The notes beneath the pieces were generated by a model, which was not told where the DNA came from, searched no databases, and saw nothing but the letters and a program-made list of their open reading frames with translations. The translations under genes and the position numbers were made by a program. From IMG/VR virus record IMGVR_UViG_3300046734_000910, positions 1 through 23,532 of that record: DNA of 23,532 bases. The stretch is one strand, 5' to 3'. Of the stretch, positions 1 through 8,323 are shown in pieces. How positions within the stretch are numbered: the stretch's first letter is position 1; every line of letters begins with the position of its first letter. This stretch comes from a virus.

Positions 1-684
1 GACTTTGAACGCGAGGTCCGAGCAGTCGCCCCCGAGGCATCTTTGGTACGAGTAATGTCCTATGAAGAGCGTTTCGGTGAAAACTCTCGTGGAGTATTTG
101 TAGTCGCCGGAGGCGATGACGGATCACCGTTGGAAACAGCGACTCAATCACTACTAGTGACTTCTTTGCGTGACAGGGTGCCGTTGGATGTGAAGGTGTA
201 TTTAGCGGAGCCTACGGTTTTGCCAGTTGAAGTTGTAGTTAGTGTTCTGTGGAACCCGGAGGATACGCAAACTTTTACAGACACTTTGGCAGAAAACATT
301 AAAGACATCATTGTCGACCAGGTTTATCCTTCAACCATCGGATTAGGGGGAAACTTGTTGTATGCTGACCTTCTTCGTCTAATTCTGGAAACAGATTTTG
401 TTGTTGACGTTCCGGTTCTAGATGTGAAGCAAATGGCTTTAAATCCAGAAATCACTGGCGGTACAGATGAGATTTGTGGGCGTTTTTTGGGGGCTGAGAA
501 TGAGTCTACTTCTACTTGTACGTATACGTACCTCCAGACTGTCGATAAATTGTCTGGGAGCGAACTTGTCGTGCCGGACTCTACATCAGGGTTTCGCCTT
601 TACCGGACTATTGTGTCGCTTATTTCGTCTGTTGACTACAGTACTTTAACATACACGTACGAGGGTTTATATGATATCGTCTAA
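1..684 (+). CDS. Baseplate wedge protein, baseplate-J / gp6-like (5' partial)
   Basis: This is the C-terminal part of a probable baseplate wedge subunit of the baseplate_J (P2 gpJ / T4 gp6) type, which forms the ring that links tail tube and fibres. The frame is open from the first base of the window, so the start lies upstream; the GTG at position 43 is internal, not the true start. The visible part begins DFEREVRAVAPEASLVRV, which resembles the 'Dfe..a..v...v.ra' strand of baseplate-J proteins. Next come a DGSPLETATQSL helix and the strand-helix alternation VPLDVKVYLAEPTVLPVEVVV, typical of the C-terminal domain of that family. The gene overlaps the next one by 14 nt, and a second wedge-like protein follows, as in the P2 J-I order. 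The family is assigned by pattern only; a precise homologue was not checked. Confidence 0.7.
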   Translation, partial: DFEREVRAVAPEASLVRVMSYEERFGENSRGVFVVAGGDDGSPLETATQSLLVTSLRDRVPLDVKVYLAEPTVLPVEVVVSVLWNPEDTQTFTDTLAENIKDIIVDQVYPSTIGLGGNLLYADLLRLILETDFVVDVPVLDVKQMALNPEITGGTDEICGRFLGAENESTSTCTYTYLQTVDKLSGSELVVPDSTSGFRLYRTIVSLISSVDYSTLTYTYEGLYDIV

Positions 685-2602
685 TAGTACTTGGGACCGA
701 AAACAATCTAAACGGACAGTTTCCCCGGCCTTTAGCCGGGGCAAAGCAAAAGTCACATACGAGTTTAGAAATAGACGTTCACAAAAAATATTCAACCACC
801 GGTTGGGAAATATTACGTTTAGGGAAACTCTCGGGTCCGAGTTAACTGAGAGCCGGGATGATGTGATACGAAGTGTTTATGGTGAACGTAACGTTAACGG
901 GTACCGTTATAAGTCGGTTTCCCATAGCCATATTCTCCCGACTCTGCTGAATAGCGATCTTGATATTTACGGGCACGGTGCACCGGTTAAGGCGGGTTAT
1001 GAAAATTGCTCCATGGTCGGGGCTACTTGCGCTAACGGTACGGATACTGAGTGCGATGTAGGTAAGTGTTTATATGGCCGGTTGTCACAAGTTTCAGGAA
1101 ACCAGTGGAGATACGATTCTTATACAGCGTCGGGTCTATACTACTTCGTATACGGGACAGAATATGTAACCTTACTTTCAGTGTCCCGTGGAAGATTTTC
1201 ACTACCTGCTGGTGCTGGAATAGTTGACGTATCTTCTCCTGCTAGTATTTCGTCTGTTGTTTATCTACCCCCCAAGACGTATTCGAACGAGACGTTTGTC
1301 CGCAGGATTGTAAAGAGTTTTGACAGCGATGGATTATTACGCTCAGCTACGGATTCTGTTGATAATTTCATTCGCGCTCTCCTGGGAACTAATCAAGCGA
1401 CAGTAGAGGTTGAAGAAGAAATTAGGGATCGTGTACTTTTAGCCACACGGGATACATTAGATTCGGTATGGTATGAGGTAATTAGCGATGCTATAGATGC
1501 AATCTGGCTTGCAAGATTTGAGGAAAAAAATGCCACAAACCGGAGCTTTTTAGTGCAGTGTTATGGGGTGTTGACAGATCTGTATGAAAGGGGAATACAA
1601 GTATCTCTGAGCGGTATTAAAGCATCCCGTGTAAACACAGACGTAGATATCGGACGTCCTGTGTATGATCGTTTACCCGGTATTTCCGGTGCGTATAATA
1701 ATGAGGCTGAAGATACTCCGGCTAAGTGGTTAACGTCTGGAGCGGATACCGAGTTATCCCTAAGTAAATCGTTACTTGATAGTTTTTATCGTGACTACCT
1801 AGACCCAGACACGTGCTATCCTTTAAACCTTGACTGGTTGGCACAACATTTTGGGTTTACAACAAATCTTTGGGATTTCTCATGGCCAGCTAGAGTAAAA
1901 AGATTGATGTTGTCTAACGCCCATATCAATAGTATAGATATCAGCGACACTTTGTGGACTGATGATTCGGATCTAGATACTTTTAGGGGGGTTGATTTCT
2001 CCAAAATTGAACGGGTTTTGGTGGATACAGGGACAAATGAAGTTACCACAGCATACCGTTATAGCAGTAAAGTATATGACACTGATACTAACCTGACTGC
2101 TATAGATACTACATCCGATCTTCAGATCGACGTATCTCAGTGGCAGGGAATCTTGCCCTCCAGGGGTTCTCTGTTAACTCTACTGTTTATTTTTTGGGTG
2201 TTTGGTATTAAAGCCCCTAGTGCAGAAGAATTAAGCTATAATAGTTCTGAAGGAACATTTATGGTGCGTAGCGGATTACGTAGTGCTGAGATTAACGCAC
2301 CAGTCAATACGCCTTATATTGTTGATACTTTAAAGGTGGGGTCAGATGTAGATGCAGAGATTGGTAATTACCCTAATCAGTTGATTGCTGACATTAGTAC
2401 ATGTCAGGATAAAACTTCAGCCAATACTGTGGTTATTCGTATGCCTTTTTATTATAACCGTAACGGTCGAAGTTGGGATGCAGCGAGTAATATAGTTGAG
2501 AATTATGTTCCAACTACGTCTATAAAACGAATACAATATTCTTATGCGGCTGCCGATCTGTTAGCAGCAGATGATATCTTTTTTGAACCGGAGATACAGT
2601 AG
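671..2602 (+). CDS. Baseplate wedge / tail protein with P2 gpI-like segment
   Basis: A 643-residue protein, probably the second baseplate wedge subunit (the position of P2 gpI or T4 gp7). Residues about 369-416 carry LDSFYRDYLDPDTCYPLNLD, then WLAQHFGF and a Trp-rich WDFSWPARVKRLML helix. This resembles the segment of tail protein I families in which a short helical pair with conserved Trp follows a 'yLp.Lae' strand. The rest is poorly recognisable: a Cys-containing stretch (NCSMVGATCANGTDTECDVG) near residues 115-135, a charged helical region around 235-290, and a hydrophobic LFIFWVFGI around 506. The ATG at 671 has a Shine-Dalgarno-like GAGG at 661-664. It overlaps the upstream gene by 14 nt and abuts the spike-like gene, so the three are probably co-translated. 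Function is inferred from position plus the gpI-like stretch. Confidence 0.6.
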   Translation: MISSNSTWDRKQSKRTVSPAFSRGKAKVTYEFRNRRSQKIFNHRLGNITFRETLGSELTESRDDVIRSVYGERNVNGYRYKSVSHSHILPTLLNSDLDIYGHGAPVKAGYENCSMVGATCANGTDTECDVGKCLYGRLSQVSGNQWRYDSYTASGLYYFVYGTEYVTLLSVSRGRFSLPAGAGIVDVSSPASISSVVYLPPKTYSNETFVRRIVKSFDSDGLLRSATDSVDNFIRALLGTNQATVEVEEEIRDRVLLATRDTLDSVWYEVISDAIDAIWLARFEEKNATNRSFLVQCYGVLTDLYERGIQVSLSGIKASRVNTDVDIGRPVYDRLPGISGAYNNEAEDTPAKWLTSGADTELSLSKSLLDSFYRDYLDPDTCYPLNLDWLAQHFGFTTNLWDFSWPARVKRLMLSNAHINSIDISDTLWTDDSDLDTFRGVDFSKIERVLVDTGTNEVTTAYRYSSKVYDTDTNLTAIDTTSDLQIDVSQWQGILPSRGSLLTLLFIFWVFGIKAPSAEELSYNSSEGTFMVRSGLRSAEINAPVNTPYIVDTLKVGSDVDAEIGNYPNQLIADISTCQDKTSANTVVIRMPFYYNRNGRSWDAASNIVENYVPTTSIKRIQYSYAAADLLAADDIFFEPEIQ

Positions 2603-5600
2603 ATGTCAGATTTATTCAAAACTATCGCCTCAATGCAGCAAGCTCAGACACGAGTTGTTGAAACTTTAGGGGTGCCATATGCCGATCCCTTTAACGAGGA
2701 GGGAGTAATTTCTGACGTCAACGACCCCCTGAAGTTGGGTAGGGTCAAAGTTATAACAGATGACGGTATTACTTCGGGTAACTGGGTGCCTGTATCTGGA
2801 TCCAATAGTGGAACTCTGAGTGCGAGATATATAGGTTCACGAGTTCTAATTGGTAAGACGAATGGCCGGTCGGAGAACATGTATGTCATAGGGGTTATTC
2901 GCAACAAACCTGACATCGATATGACTGGTAACCCTATTCAACTACCGGTCGTTGATGAAAGTATGGCGGTTTGGGAGGGATCCGCAGATGCGGGGATGAT
3001 GTGTAACCGAGGTAATGAGGGTCGGGTATACGTGCTGAGCAACGAGATGAATCAAGACGTTGTTGTCTGTCTACGTCGAACCAGTAATCAGGTGGATTCG
3101 AATTCCGCGTGGTCGTGGAAGTCTTTGACTAACGGTCTGTGGGTTGAGAAGGGGTTCAATCCCGGGAATGAGAGCACACCTGCCATTGCTCAGTCTCAAA
3201 AACAGAACCCTGGAATACCTCAGTGCACCGAGGCATTGCTAGGAGAGGTTCATGAGTTTACCGAGGACCGGGGATTTCGTACCACTACAATGGTATGTAG
3301 AAGGGACGAAAATAAGGATTTTTCCTGGATGCCAATTAGTTCTCCGCCAGTGTTTTTTCGCACAACTCTTCCGACATGTGCTGAGAAATTACATGGAATG
3401 GAAGCGGTTGTTGATAATGGTAATAATTCTGAATTAATTGTTTGCCAAAGATACCAAGGCAAAATGTTATGGGTAAAGCAGGGGAGAAGATTACCCCATA
3501 AGTTTTATAGCAAAGAGCAACCGTTAAGTCGTGTGCAGTTTACGTCTAATTTTAAAAATATAAGTGCTTTAGATGAAACTCCGGTATCATCAACAAATTA
3601 TGACTGGGTAGGTACGGAAGATATATCTACAGTTGCGTTTGATACGTTATTCAACAGTATAGATATTACCGGAACGGATCCCAAACTCAAGGAGCTATTG
3701 GAAATAGCGAGCATGGTTCCTGCTACGGCATTTGATGGGGCGCAAGTAATGCGCAAAGTGGCTACAGAATCTTTGTTAAAAAAGACAGGTATACCTGTAG
3801 AAACCTTGACTCAACAGGTACGAGCTGATCTTGAATCGGTAGGCGGGCTAACTCCTTCAACGGCTCAAATTTTGTCTGGTATTGGAAGTGCTGCTGACGT
3901 CTTAGTGAACGGTGTTTCGGATGATGACACTGGTGGGGCGTTACAAAAAATAGGAACAGATACTCTGAGGAATGCTTTGATTCTTTTAGAGCCAAAAACT
4001 GCATCTGTTATGACCGGTTTGATGTCTGGTGGAGTAATGGGGGCAGTAGACAGTGCGGTTGCTATAGGTCTTGATCAGTTACCAGATGAGGTAAATAGGT
4101 ATGCAGCCCCGGTTATTGATATTGCCAAAAATCTATTGCTATCTGACTACCCCGCGTCGTTAGACCGTATTTTAAATACTGCTGCTGGTGGAGGTCTACT
4201 CGGTGCTATTACTAGCACGATTAATAGTTCTTCAAAAAACAATATCGTAACCCCCCAATTGCTTGAAAAATTAACTACTAGTCTACAGGACGGGGTATTG
4301 GGAGAGATTCCTAAATTGTTTGGGTCTCTGTCAAATTTGGACTCCGTAGTTAAGATGCCTGCTGAGATAGGGTCGCTCCCGGTTTTGGCCTCTACGGCTC
4401 TCGGTGTTGTGGGCCAGATCGGTGTGGCACAGAAATTGTTAGGGGGCGGCGGGTTAGGCATAGAGGGGGTAGACAATCTGCTGGGAGATGGCTTCAGCTC
4501 TGCAGCAGCAATAGCGGGAGGGGTCAGCGGATTAGCCTCAGTTTTTGGGGGTGGTGTTTCTGGATTGGGGTGTCCATGTGACCCTAAGTGTCGTAAGATA
4601 TCCCACGGTCTTGATAGTGATGGTAATAATTTACTAGAAAAATGCGGATCAATGTTTGCTAATGGAGCTGATGCTAGTAACGCGACGAATGTACCAATTC
4701 CTAACAACATCGGTCCTATAGCAGAGGATATAGGACTGACTTCTACAGGTCTTGGAGACCCCCTGATTGTTAGCAATAGAAGAAATCTTAGCCAATCTAT
4801 TAGTGATGTAGAACGTATAGGTTCTATGGCTGATAGATTTTTCGATTCACGTTTTACTGATCAGGTAGAGGCTGTGGCAGAAATGACATACACCTTTGAA
4901 GCAGTTGAAAAAGCACTAAAAGCTACTGATAACAATATCACCCGTATTGAGTCTGTAGAGAAAAAACTAATTGACTCACTGTATAATTTACTCGGCTCTA
5001 TCGTTTATGGTAAAAAATCTGGCAGACTAGAGACAGCGGTTATACCCCGCCTTATCAAAGATGTTAGGGAGAATTCTCAAGCTATCAAAGATTTGTACCG
5101 TTTTACTCGCAGACTTGATTCCGTTAAGGACGGAGGCAGAGCGGGAGTAAACGTTACTAGAAGCCTTGCCGCATCTTTTCAAAACATACCCGATCTGAGT
5201 ACTCTGTTAAGTGTTAATCGTCGTGAAGCTTTAAAAGCATTACGTAATGGGGTGATTCCGGCTCACAGAGAGTGGAAGACGATGGATCCTGGCAATAGTG
5301 GGTATAGACCGGGGGGTATTGGAGAGTACGATAAAACTATACCCGATCCGTATCCCGATGAGAGAACTCTGTTTGATGGGGATCGGGTACTTTCTATCAG
5401 CGCGGAGTCTAAGTTGGGAGATAACTCACCCCCCGTAGAACGCACTCTCACAGATTTAGCGTTGTCGTCAAATCAGATAGATACGTTAAGGGGATTACCA
5501 TCCAGAGATGGCACAACACTTGATCCTGATCTTATCCAGGCTGGTAGCGATTTGTTGAACGGTATTAATAATCAACTCGATTTGTTGTCTAACATCCCAG

Positions 5601-5674
5601 AACCTGACGATTCGGTTGAAGGCTCATTATACGACTCTATATCAGACAGAAAAGGTCAGAAAAACTGTCAATGA
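2603..5674 (+). CDS. Baseplate spike-like protein: OB-fold, C-C-W repeats, Cys cluster
   Basis: A 1023-residue structural protein, probably at the central baseplate. Residues about 33-102 (GVISDVNDPLKLGRVKVITD ... YVIGVI) read like the OB-fold of gp5/gpV/VgrG spike proteins, where 'G.V....D....GRVkV' is the hallmark. Residues 131-292 hold three divergent copies of a small unit with a Cys, a Gly about 6 residues later, a second Cys about 22-24 residues after the first, and Trp about 9-16 residues further on (C134/C156/W170; C208/C232/W242; C259/C281/W290). Residues about 415-656 are Gly/Ala-rich and helical, followed by a CPCDPKC cluster (C657, C659, C663, then H668, C681). Residues about 735-845 look coiled-coil. 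GGAGA at 2590-2594 is a suitable ribosome site. The stop overlaps the terminase start (ATGA). It could instead be a tape-like or hub-associated protein; the OB-fold is the best-supported part. Confidence 0.6.
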   Translation: MSDLFKTIASMQQAQTRVVETLGVPYADPFNEEGVISDVNDPLKLGRVKVITDDGITSGNWVPVSGSNSGTLSARYIGSRVLIGKTNGRSENMYVIGVIRNKPDIDMTGNPIQLPVVDESMAVWEGSADAGMMCNRGNEGRVYVLSNEMNQDVVVCLRRTSNQVDSNSAWSWKSLTNGLWVEKGFNPGNESTPAIAQSQKQNPGIPQCTEALLGEVHEFTEDRGFRTTTMVCRRDENKDFSWMPISSPPVFFRTTLPTCAEKLHGMEAVVDNGNNSELIVCQRYQGKMLWVKQGRRLPHKFYSKEQPLSRVQFTSNFKNISALDETPVSSTNYDWVGTEDISTVAFDTLFNSIDITGTDPKLKELLEIASMVPATAFDGAQVMRKVATESLLKKTGIPVETLTQQVRADLESVGGLTPSTAQILSGIGSAADVLVNGVSDDDTGGALQKIGTDTLRNALILLEPKTASVMTGLMSGGVMGAVDSAVAIGLDQLPDEVNRYAAPVIDIAKNLLLSDYPASLDRILNTAAGGGLLGAITSTINSSSKNNIVTPQLLEKLTTSLQDGVLGEIPKLFGSLSNLDSVVKMPAEIGSLPVLASTALGVVGQIGVAQKLLGGGGLGIEGVDNLLGDGFSSAAAIAGGVSGLASVFGGGVSGLGCPCDPKCRKISHGLDSDGNNLLEKCGSMFANGADASNATNVPIPNNIGPIAEDIGLTSTGLGDPLIVSNRRNLSQSISDVERIGSMADRFFDSRFTDQVEAVAEMTYTFEAVEKALKATDNNITRIESVEKKLIDSLYNLLGSIVYGKKSGRLETAVIPRLIKDVRENSQAIKDLYRFTRRLDSVKDGGRAGVNVTRSLAASFQNIPDLSTLLSVNRREALKALRNGVIPAHREWKTMDPGNSGYRPGGIGEYDKTIPDPYPDERTLFDGDRVLSISAESKLGDNSPPVERTLTDLALSSNQIDTLRGLPSRDGTTLDPDLIQAGSDLLNGINNQLDLLSNIPEPDDSVEGSLYDSISDRKGQKNCQ

Positions 5675-7251
5675 ATAAAAAAGAACTTTCTAGAGAGAAA
5701 GAACTAGTAGTAGAAATGAGTAGAGATCTGGAAAGCCTCACTTCAGATCAAAAGACGGAGTTGTTGAGATTAAAGTGTCGTACTGACTTTGTGTCCTATG
5801 CCAAATTTATAACCCGTATTGTTGAAACTAGCGGAGTGTTTGAACCATATAGAGTTCACGAACTTATCTGCAGGTATGTGCAGAGTATTTGTGATGGTGA
5901 GCAACAATACCGCAGAACTACTATCTCGCTTCCCCCTAGGACAGGTAAAAGCATGCTTATTTCAAAAATCATGCCGTCCTGGCAAATGGGAAGAAGCCCG
6001 AGTGCTCAGTTTATTATGGCTAGTTATGCACTTAAACTGACTCAAGAATCCAGTAGGGCAATACTTAGTTACGTAAGTAGCGAAGCTTTTCAGTGGATTT
6101 TTCCTGAATGTACGGTTCTAGAAAAAGATTCGAATCTGAAAACTATTCGTTCAAAGCAAGGAGGACTGATTATGTTTGCTTCGGCGGGGAGCGGGGTGAC
6201 CGGATTCGGATATGGGACGATTAGCGAGGATGATTTACCAGGTATTGGAATACTAGACGATCTTCTGGAAGACGGTGATTCTGCTCAAGTTCTTGAAACA
6301 ACTTTCTCTTGGACGACTACACAGTTCCTCACGAGGGGTCTTCCCAACAATTGTATAGCAAGTATAGGTACCAGATTCCACAAAGAAGATGTTATCGGTA
6401 AGCTGCTTGCCAGTGACCCTGAGGGGTGGCTTGAACTTAATGTTCCAGCTCTTTGCCTGGACGAGGAAAATGACCCGCTTGGAAGAAAACTCGGTGAGTC
6501 TCATTGGCCCGAATTCTTTTCAGTAAAAGCTCTGGAATCAATTAAGAAGCAGAACGAGAAAACTTTCAATACTCTGTACCTGGGTCGTCCTCAAGGTGAA
6601 AGCGGTGCTTTGTTTAAAGATTTCTGGTTTGGCCATCACGATAAGAATAAAAAGAACTATGAGTATATTTTTGCTACGGCTGACACGGCCCTTAAAAAGA
6701 ATGAAATCAATGATCCCTCGGTGATCTGCATATTTGGTGTAGTTAGGAAGACGCGTCAACTCCATCTTATTCATGTGTACCAGGAAAGAATGGAGTTTCC
6801 CGAACTCCTCAAAGTAATGCCAGTGTGGTTAAAACTTTGGAGAGTGAGGGCATTGTATATTGAGAGTAGGGCGTCAGGTTTGCCACTCCTTCAAATGCTT
6901 CGGAAAGAGTTACAGATCGGGGTAAGAGAAGTAATACCCACAAAAGATAAGATTTTTCGAGCTAATGAAGTTTCACCTATAGCCGAAGAGGGACGTGTGT
7001 CTTTGTATTCAGAAATACCAGGACTAGGAGAACTAATGTCAGAGCTATGCGCATTTCCTTATGCTAAGCATGACGACTTTGTTGATAGTTTTTGTATGGG
7101 ATTAAAGGTATATAAAGACGAGATTATGGGATCTGCTAAAGCAGAACATGGTGGGAGTCGAATTAAATTACCCCAAATAAATCACACGGGTGGTACTCAA
7201 AGGACCACAAGTCGTCTGGGAAGAGGTTCTTTGAATGTGTCGTATTTGTAA
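5671..7251 (+). CDS. terL: Terminase large subunit (packaging ATPase/nuclease)
   Basis: The DNA-packaging motor, which translocates DNA into the prohead and cuts it. The 526-residue protein has the expected two halves. The N-terminal ATPase has Walker A PPRTGKS (88-94), a hydrophobic strand ending in Walker B acids (GIGILDD, D196/D197) and a coupling-type motif GTRFHKED (233-240). The C-terminal RNase-H-like nuclease has acids in ATADTA (D338), YIESRASG (E398) and HDDFVDSF (D468, D469, D472). The length fits the family. These motifs fit the large 'gp17-like C-terminal' terminase family found in many myoviruses; T4 gp17 itself is longer (610 residues). The ATG overlaps the spike-like gene's TGA by 4 nt, so translation is probably coupled; no strong ribosome site is seen. 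No small terminase subunit is recognised in the window. Confidence 0.95.
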   Translation: MNKKELSREKELVVEMSRDLESLTSDQKTELLRLKCRTDFVSYAKFITRIVETSGVFEPYRVHELICRYVQSICDGEQQYRRTTISLPPRTGKSMLISKIMPSWQMGRSPSAQFIMASYALKLTQESSRAILSYVSSEAFQWIFPECTVLEKDSNLKTIRSKQGGLIMFASAGSGVTGFGYGTISEDDLPGIGILDDLLEDGDSAQVLETTFSWTTTQFLTRGLPNNCIASIGTRFHKEDVIGKLLASDPEGWLELNVPALCLDEENDPLGRKLGESHWPEFFSVKALESIKKQNEKTFNTLYLGRPQGESGALFKDFWFGHHDKNKKNYEYIFATADTALKKNEINDPSVICIFGVVRKTRQLHLIHVYQERMEFPELLKVMPVWLKLWRVRALYIESRASGLPLLQMLRKELQIGVREVIPTKDKIFRANEVSPIAEEGRVSLYSEIPGLGELMSELCAFPYAKHDDFVDSFCMGLKVYKDEIMGSAKAEHGGSRIKLPQINHTGGTQRTTSRLGRGSLNVSYL

Positions 7252-7259
7252 AGAAAATA

Positions 7260-7268
7260 TGGTACAAT
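7260..7268 (+). promoter_or_regulatory. Extended -10 promoter sequence for the thioredoxin/sigma operon
   Basis: TGGTACAAT matches an extended -10 (TGn followed by TACAAT, one mismatch to TATAAT) 30 bp upstream of the ATG at 7299, just after the terminase stop. No good -35 stands at 17 bp. A degenerate relative of the GTTGAAAGC element (TTTGTAAAGA at 7245-7254) precedes it by 8 bp, which is suggestive only. Confidence 0.45.
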
Positions 7269-7298
7269 ATCTGTGTATTCGTCAAATATTTGAGAAAA

Positions 7299-7619
7299 AT
7301 GTCTGAATTCAAATACCGAGTAGTGTTTTTTCACTCTAATGGTTGTCCAGCATGTGATGCTATGAGACCTATTTGGTCCAAAGTAGCTGGAGAAGTATCC
7401 GAAGAGTACCCTGAACTGGCTATAGGTTGGGGAGAATTTAACGTCCTTGATGATAACTGGGAGTTTCTGGAATCACTTGTTCCTGGGACATCAGGGCAAG
7501 GTACTCCTGAATTCGCAATCTTCGATTCTGATTCCGAAATGGTTGCCTTTAACGGTGAAGGAATTATGGCAGCTAGCCAGTTAAAAGACTTTGTAATCAC
7601 TTCTATTCAGGGGTCTTGA
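7299..7619 (+). CDS. Thioredoxin/glutaredoxin-like protein
   Basis: A 106-residue thioredoxin-fold protein. The first strand YRVVFFHSNG leads into a redox-active CPAC motif (C16 and C19), followed by a helix (DAMRPIWSKVAGEV), a strand (LAIGWGEFNVLDD) and the likely cis-proline loop GQGTPEFAIFD. This is the order seen in thioredoxins. It probably reduces disulfides in a phage or host partner such as ribonucleotide reductase; the partner is unknown. I chose the ATG at 7299 over an in-frame TTG at 7290, because Met-Ser-Glu gives a normal family N-terminus. The gene is preceded by an extended -10 and its stop overlaps the sigma-factor start (TGATG), so the two are likely one transcript. Confidence 0.85.
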   Translation: MSEFKYRVVFFHSNGCPACDAMRPIWSKVAGEVSEEYPELAIGWGEFNVLDDNWEFLESLVPGTSGQGTPEFAIFDSDSEMVAFNGEGIMAASQLKDFVITSIQGS

Positions 7620-8323
7620 TGGAGTTAAATTCGAAACGGGGAGGAAAGAAGTCGGAGTACGAAATAACCAGAGAGCGTCATATTCGTGAGAATATGTGGA
7701 AAGCATCGCACGCTGCTAGGAAAGTTTCCATGTTTAGCGGCTTACCGTTTGAGGATCTAAGATCAGTTGCTTTAGAAGCTATGGTTAAGTTGTATGAGAA
7801 GTGGGATCCCAGCAAAGCCAATTTCAGTACATGGCTAAACCGGTCTCTAACATTCCAAGTACTTAATTATCTGCGCGATCATTCACGGATGATTCGAATG
7901 CCCCGTATTTATGCGGACACGTACTTGAAAATCCGGAGGATTATTGGGGAAAATCCTGATATTGCTGACCATGTCGTGGCTGAAAAAACAGGATTAGACG
8001 AGGCAGTTATTCGTGAGACACGTCGAGCCTATCAAATTCAGTACTTGGAGATCAATGAGGACACTGAAATGCCAGTGGACAATATTGACCTTCAAGAGGA
8101 TTCTCTTCAGAAAATGCTCGGAGATTACAGTGGAACTTTGGAGCGTTTAGCAGACCTTCCGGAAAATGAGTATAATTTTCTCGTAGACGTTTATATCCAC
8201 AAACGCGCATCATCCACGATAGCTCGCAAAAATCCGGGCGTAAATAACCCGGATCACGTTCGCGAACGTACCAGAGAAATCTTATCCAAGGTATTGTCAG
8301 AAGAATGTCAGCCAAATATATAA
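7619..8323 (+). CDS. Phage sigma-70-family RNA polymerase sigma factor
   Basis: A 234-residue sigma factor, expected to direct host RNA polymerase to phage promoters. Region 2 lies at about 28-97: FEDLRSVALEAMVKLYEKWD resembles the core-binding helices, and NFSTWLNRSLTFQVLNYLRD followed by MIRMPR matches the -10 recognition and melting segment. A region 3-like stretch (ENPDIADHVVAEKTGLDEAV) follows at about 111-145. A region 4-like helix-turn-helix (LADLPENEYNFLVDVYIHKR ... HVRERTREILSKVL) lies at about 177-226. Because region 4 appears to be present, it is more complete than T4 gp55, which lacks it. The ATG at 7619 is preferred over TTG at 7616: it makes a TGATG overlap with the thioredoxin-like gene and has AGGGG at 7609-7613. 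It overlaps the next gene by 19 nt. Confidence 0.88.
   Translation: MELNSKRGGKKSEYEITRERHIRENMWKASHAARKVSMFSGLPFEDLRSVALEAMVKLYEKWDPSKANFSTWLNRSLTFQVLNYLRDHSRMIRMPRIYADTYLKIRRIIGENPDIADHVVAEKTGLDEAVIRETRRAYQIQYLEINEDTEMPVDNIDLQEDSLQKMLGDYSGTLERLADLPENEYNFLVDVYIHKRASSTIARKNPGVNNPDHVRERTREILSKVLSEECQPNI

Noticed and set aside
4147-4776. 209-codon minus-strand open frame opposite the spike-like gene
   Set aside because: It lies wholly inside a well-supported gene, is Pro/Ser-rich, and its length follows from Gly/Ala-rich codons on the other strand.
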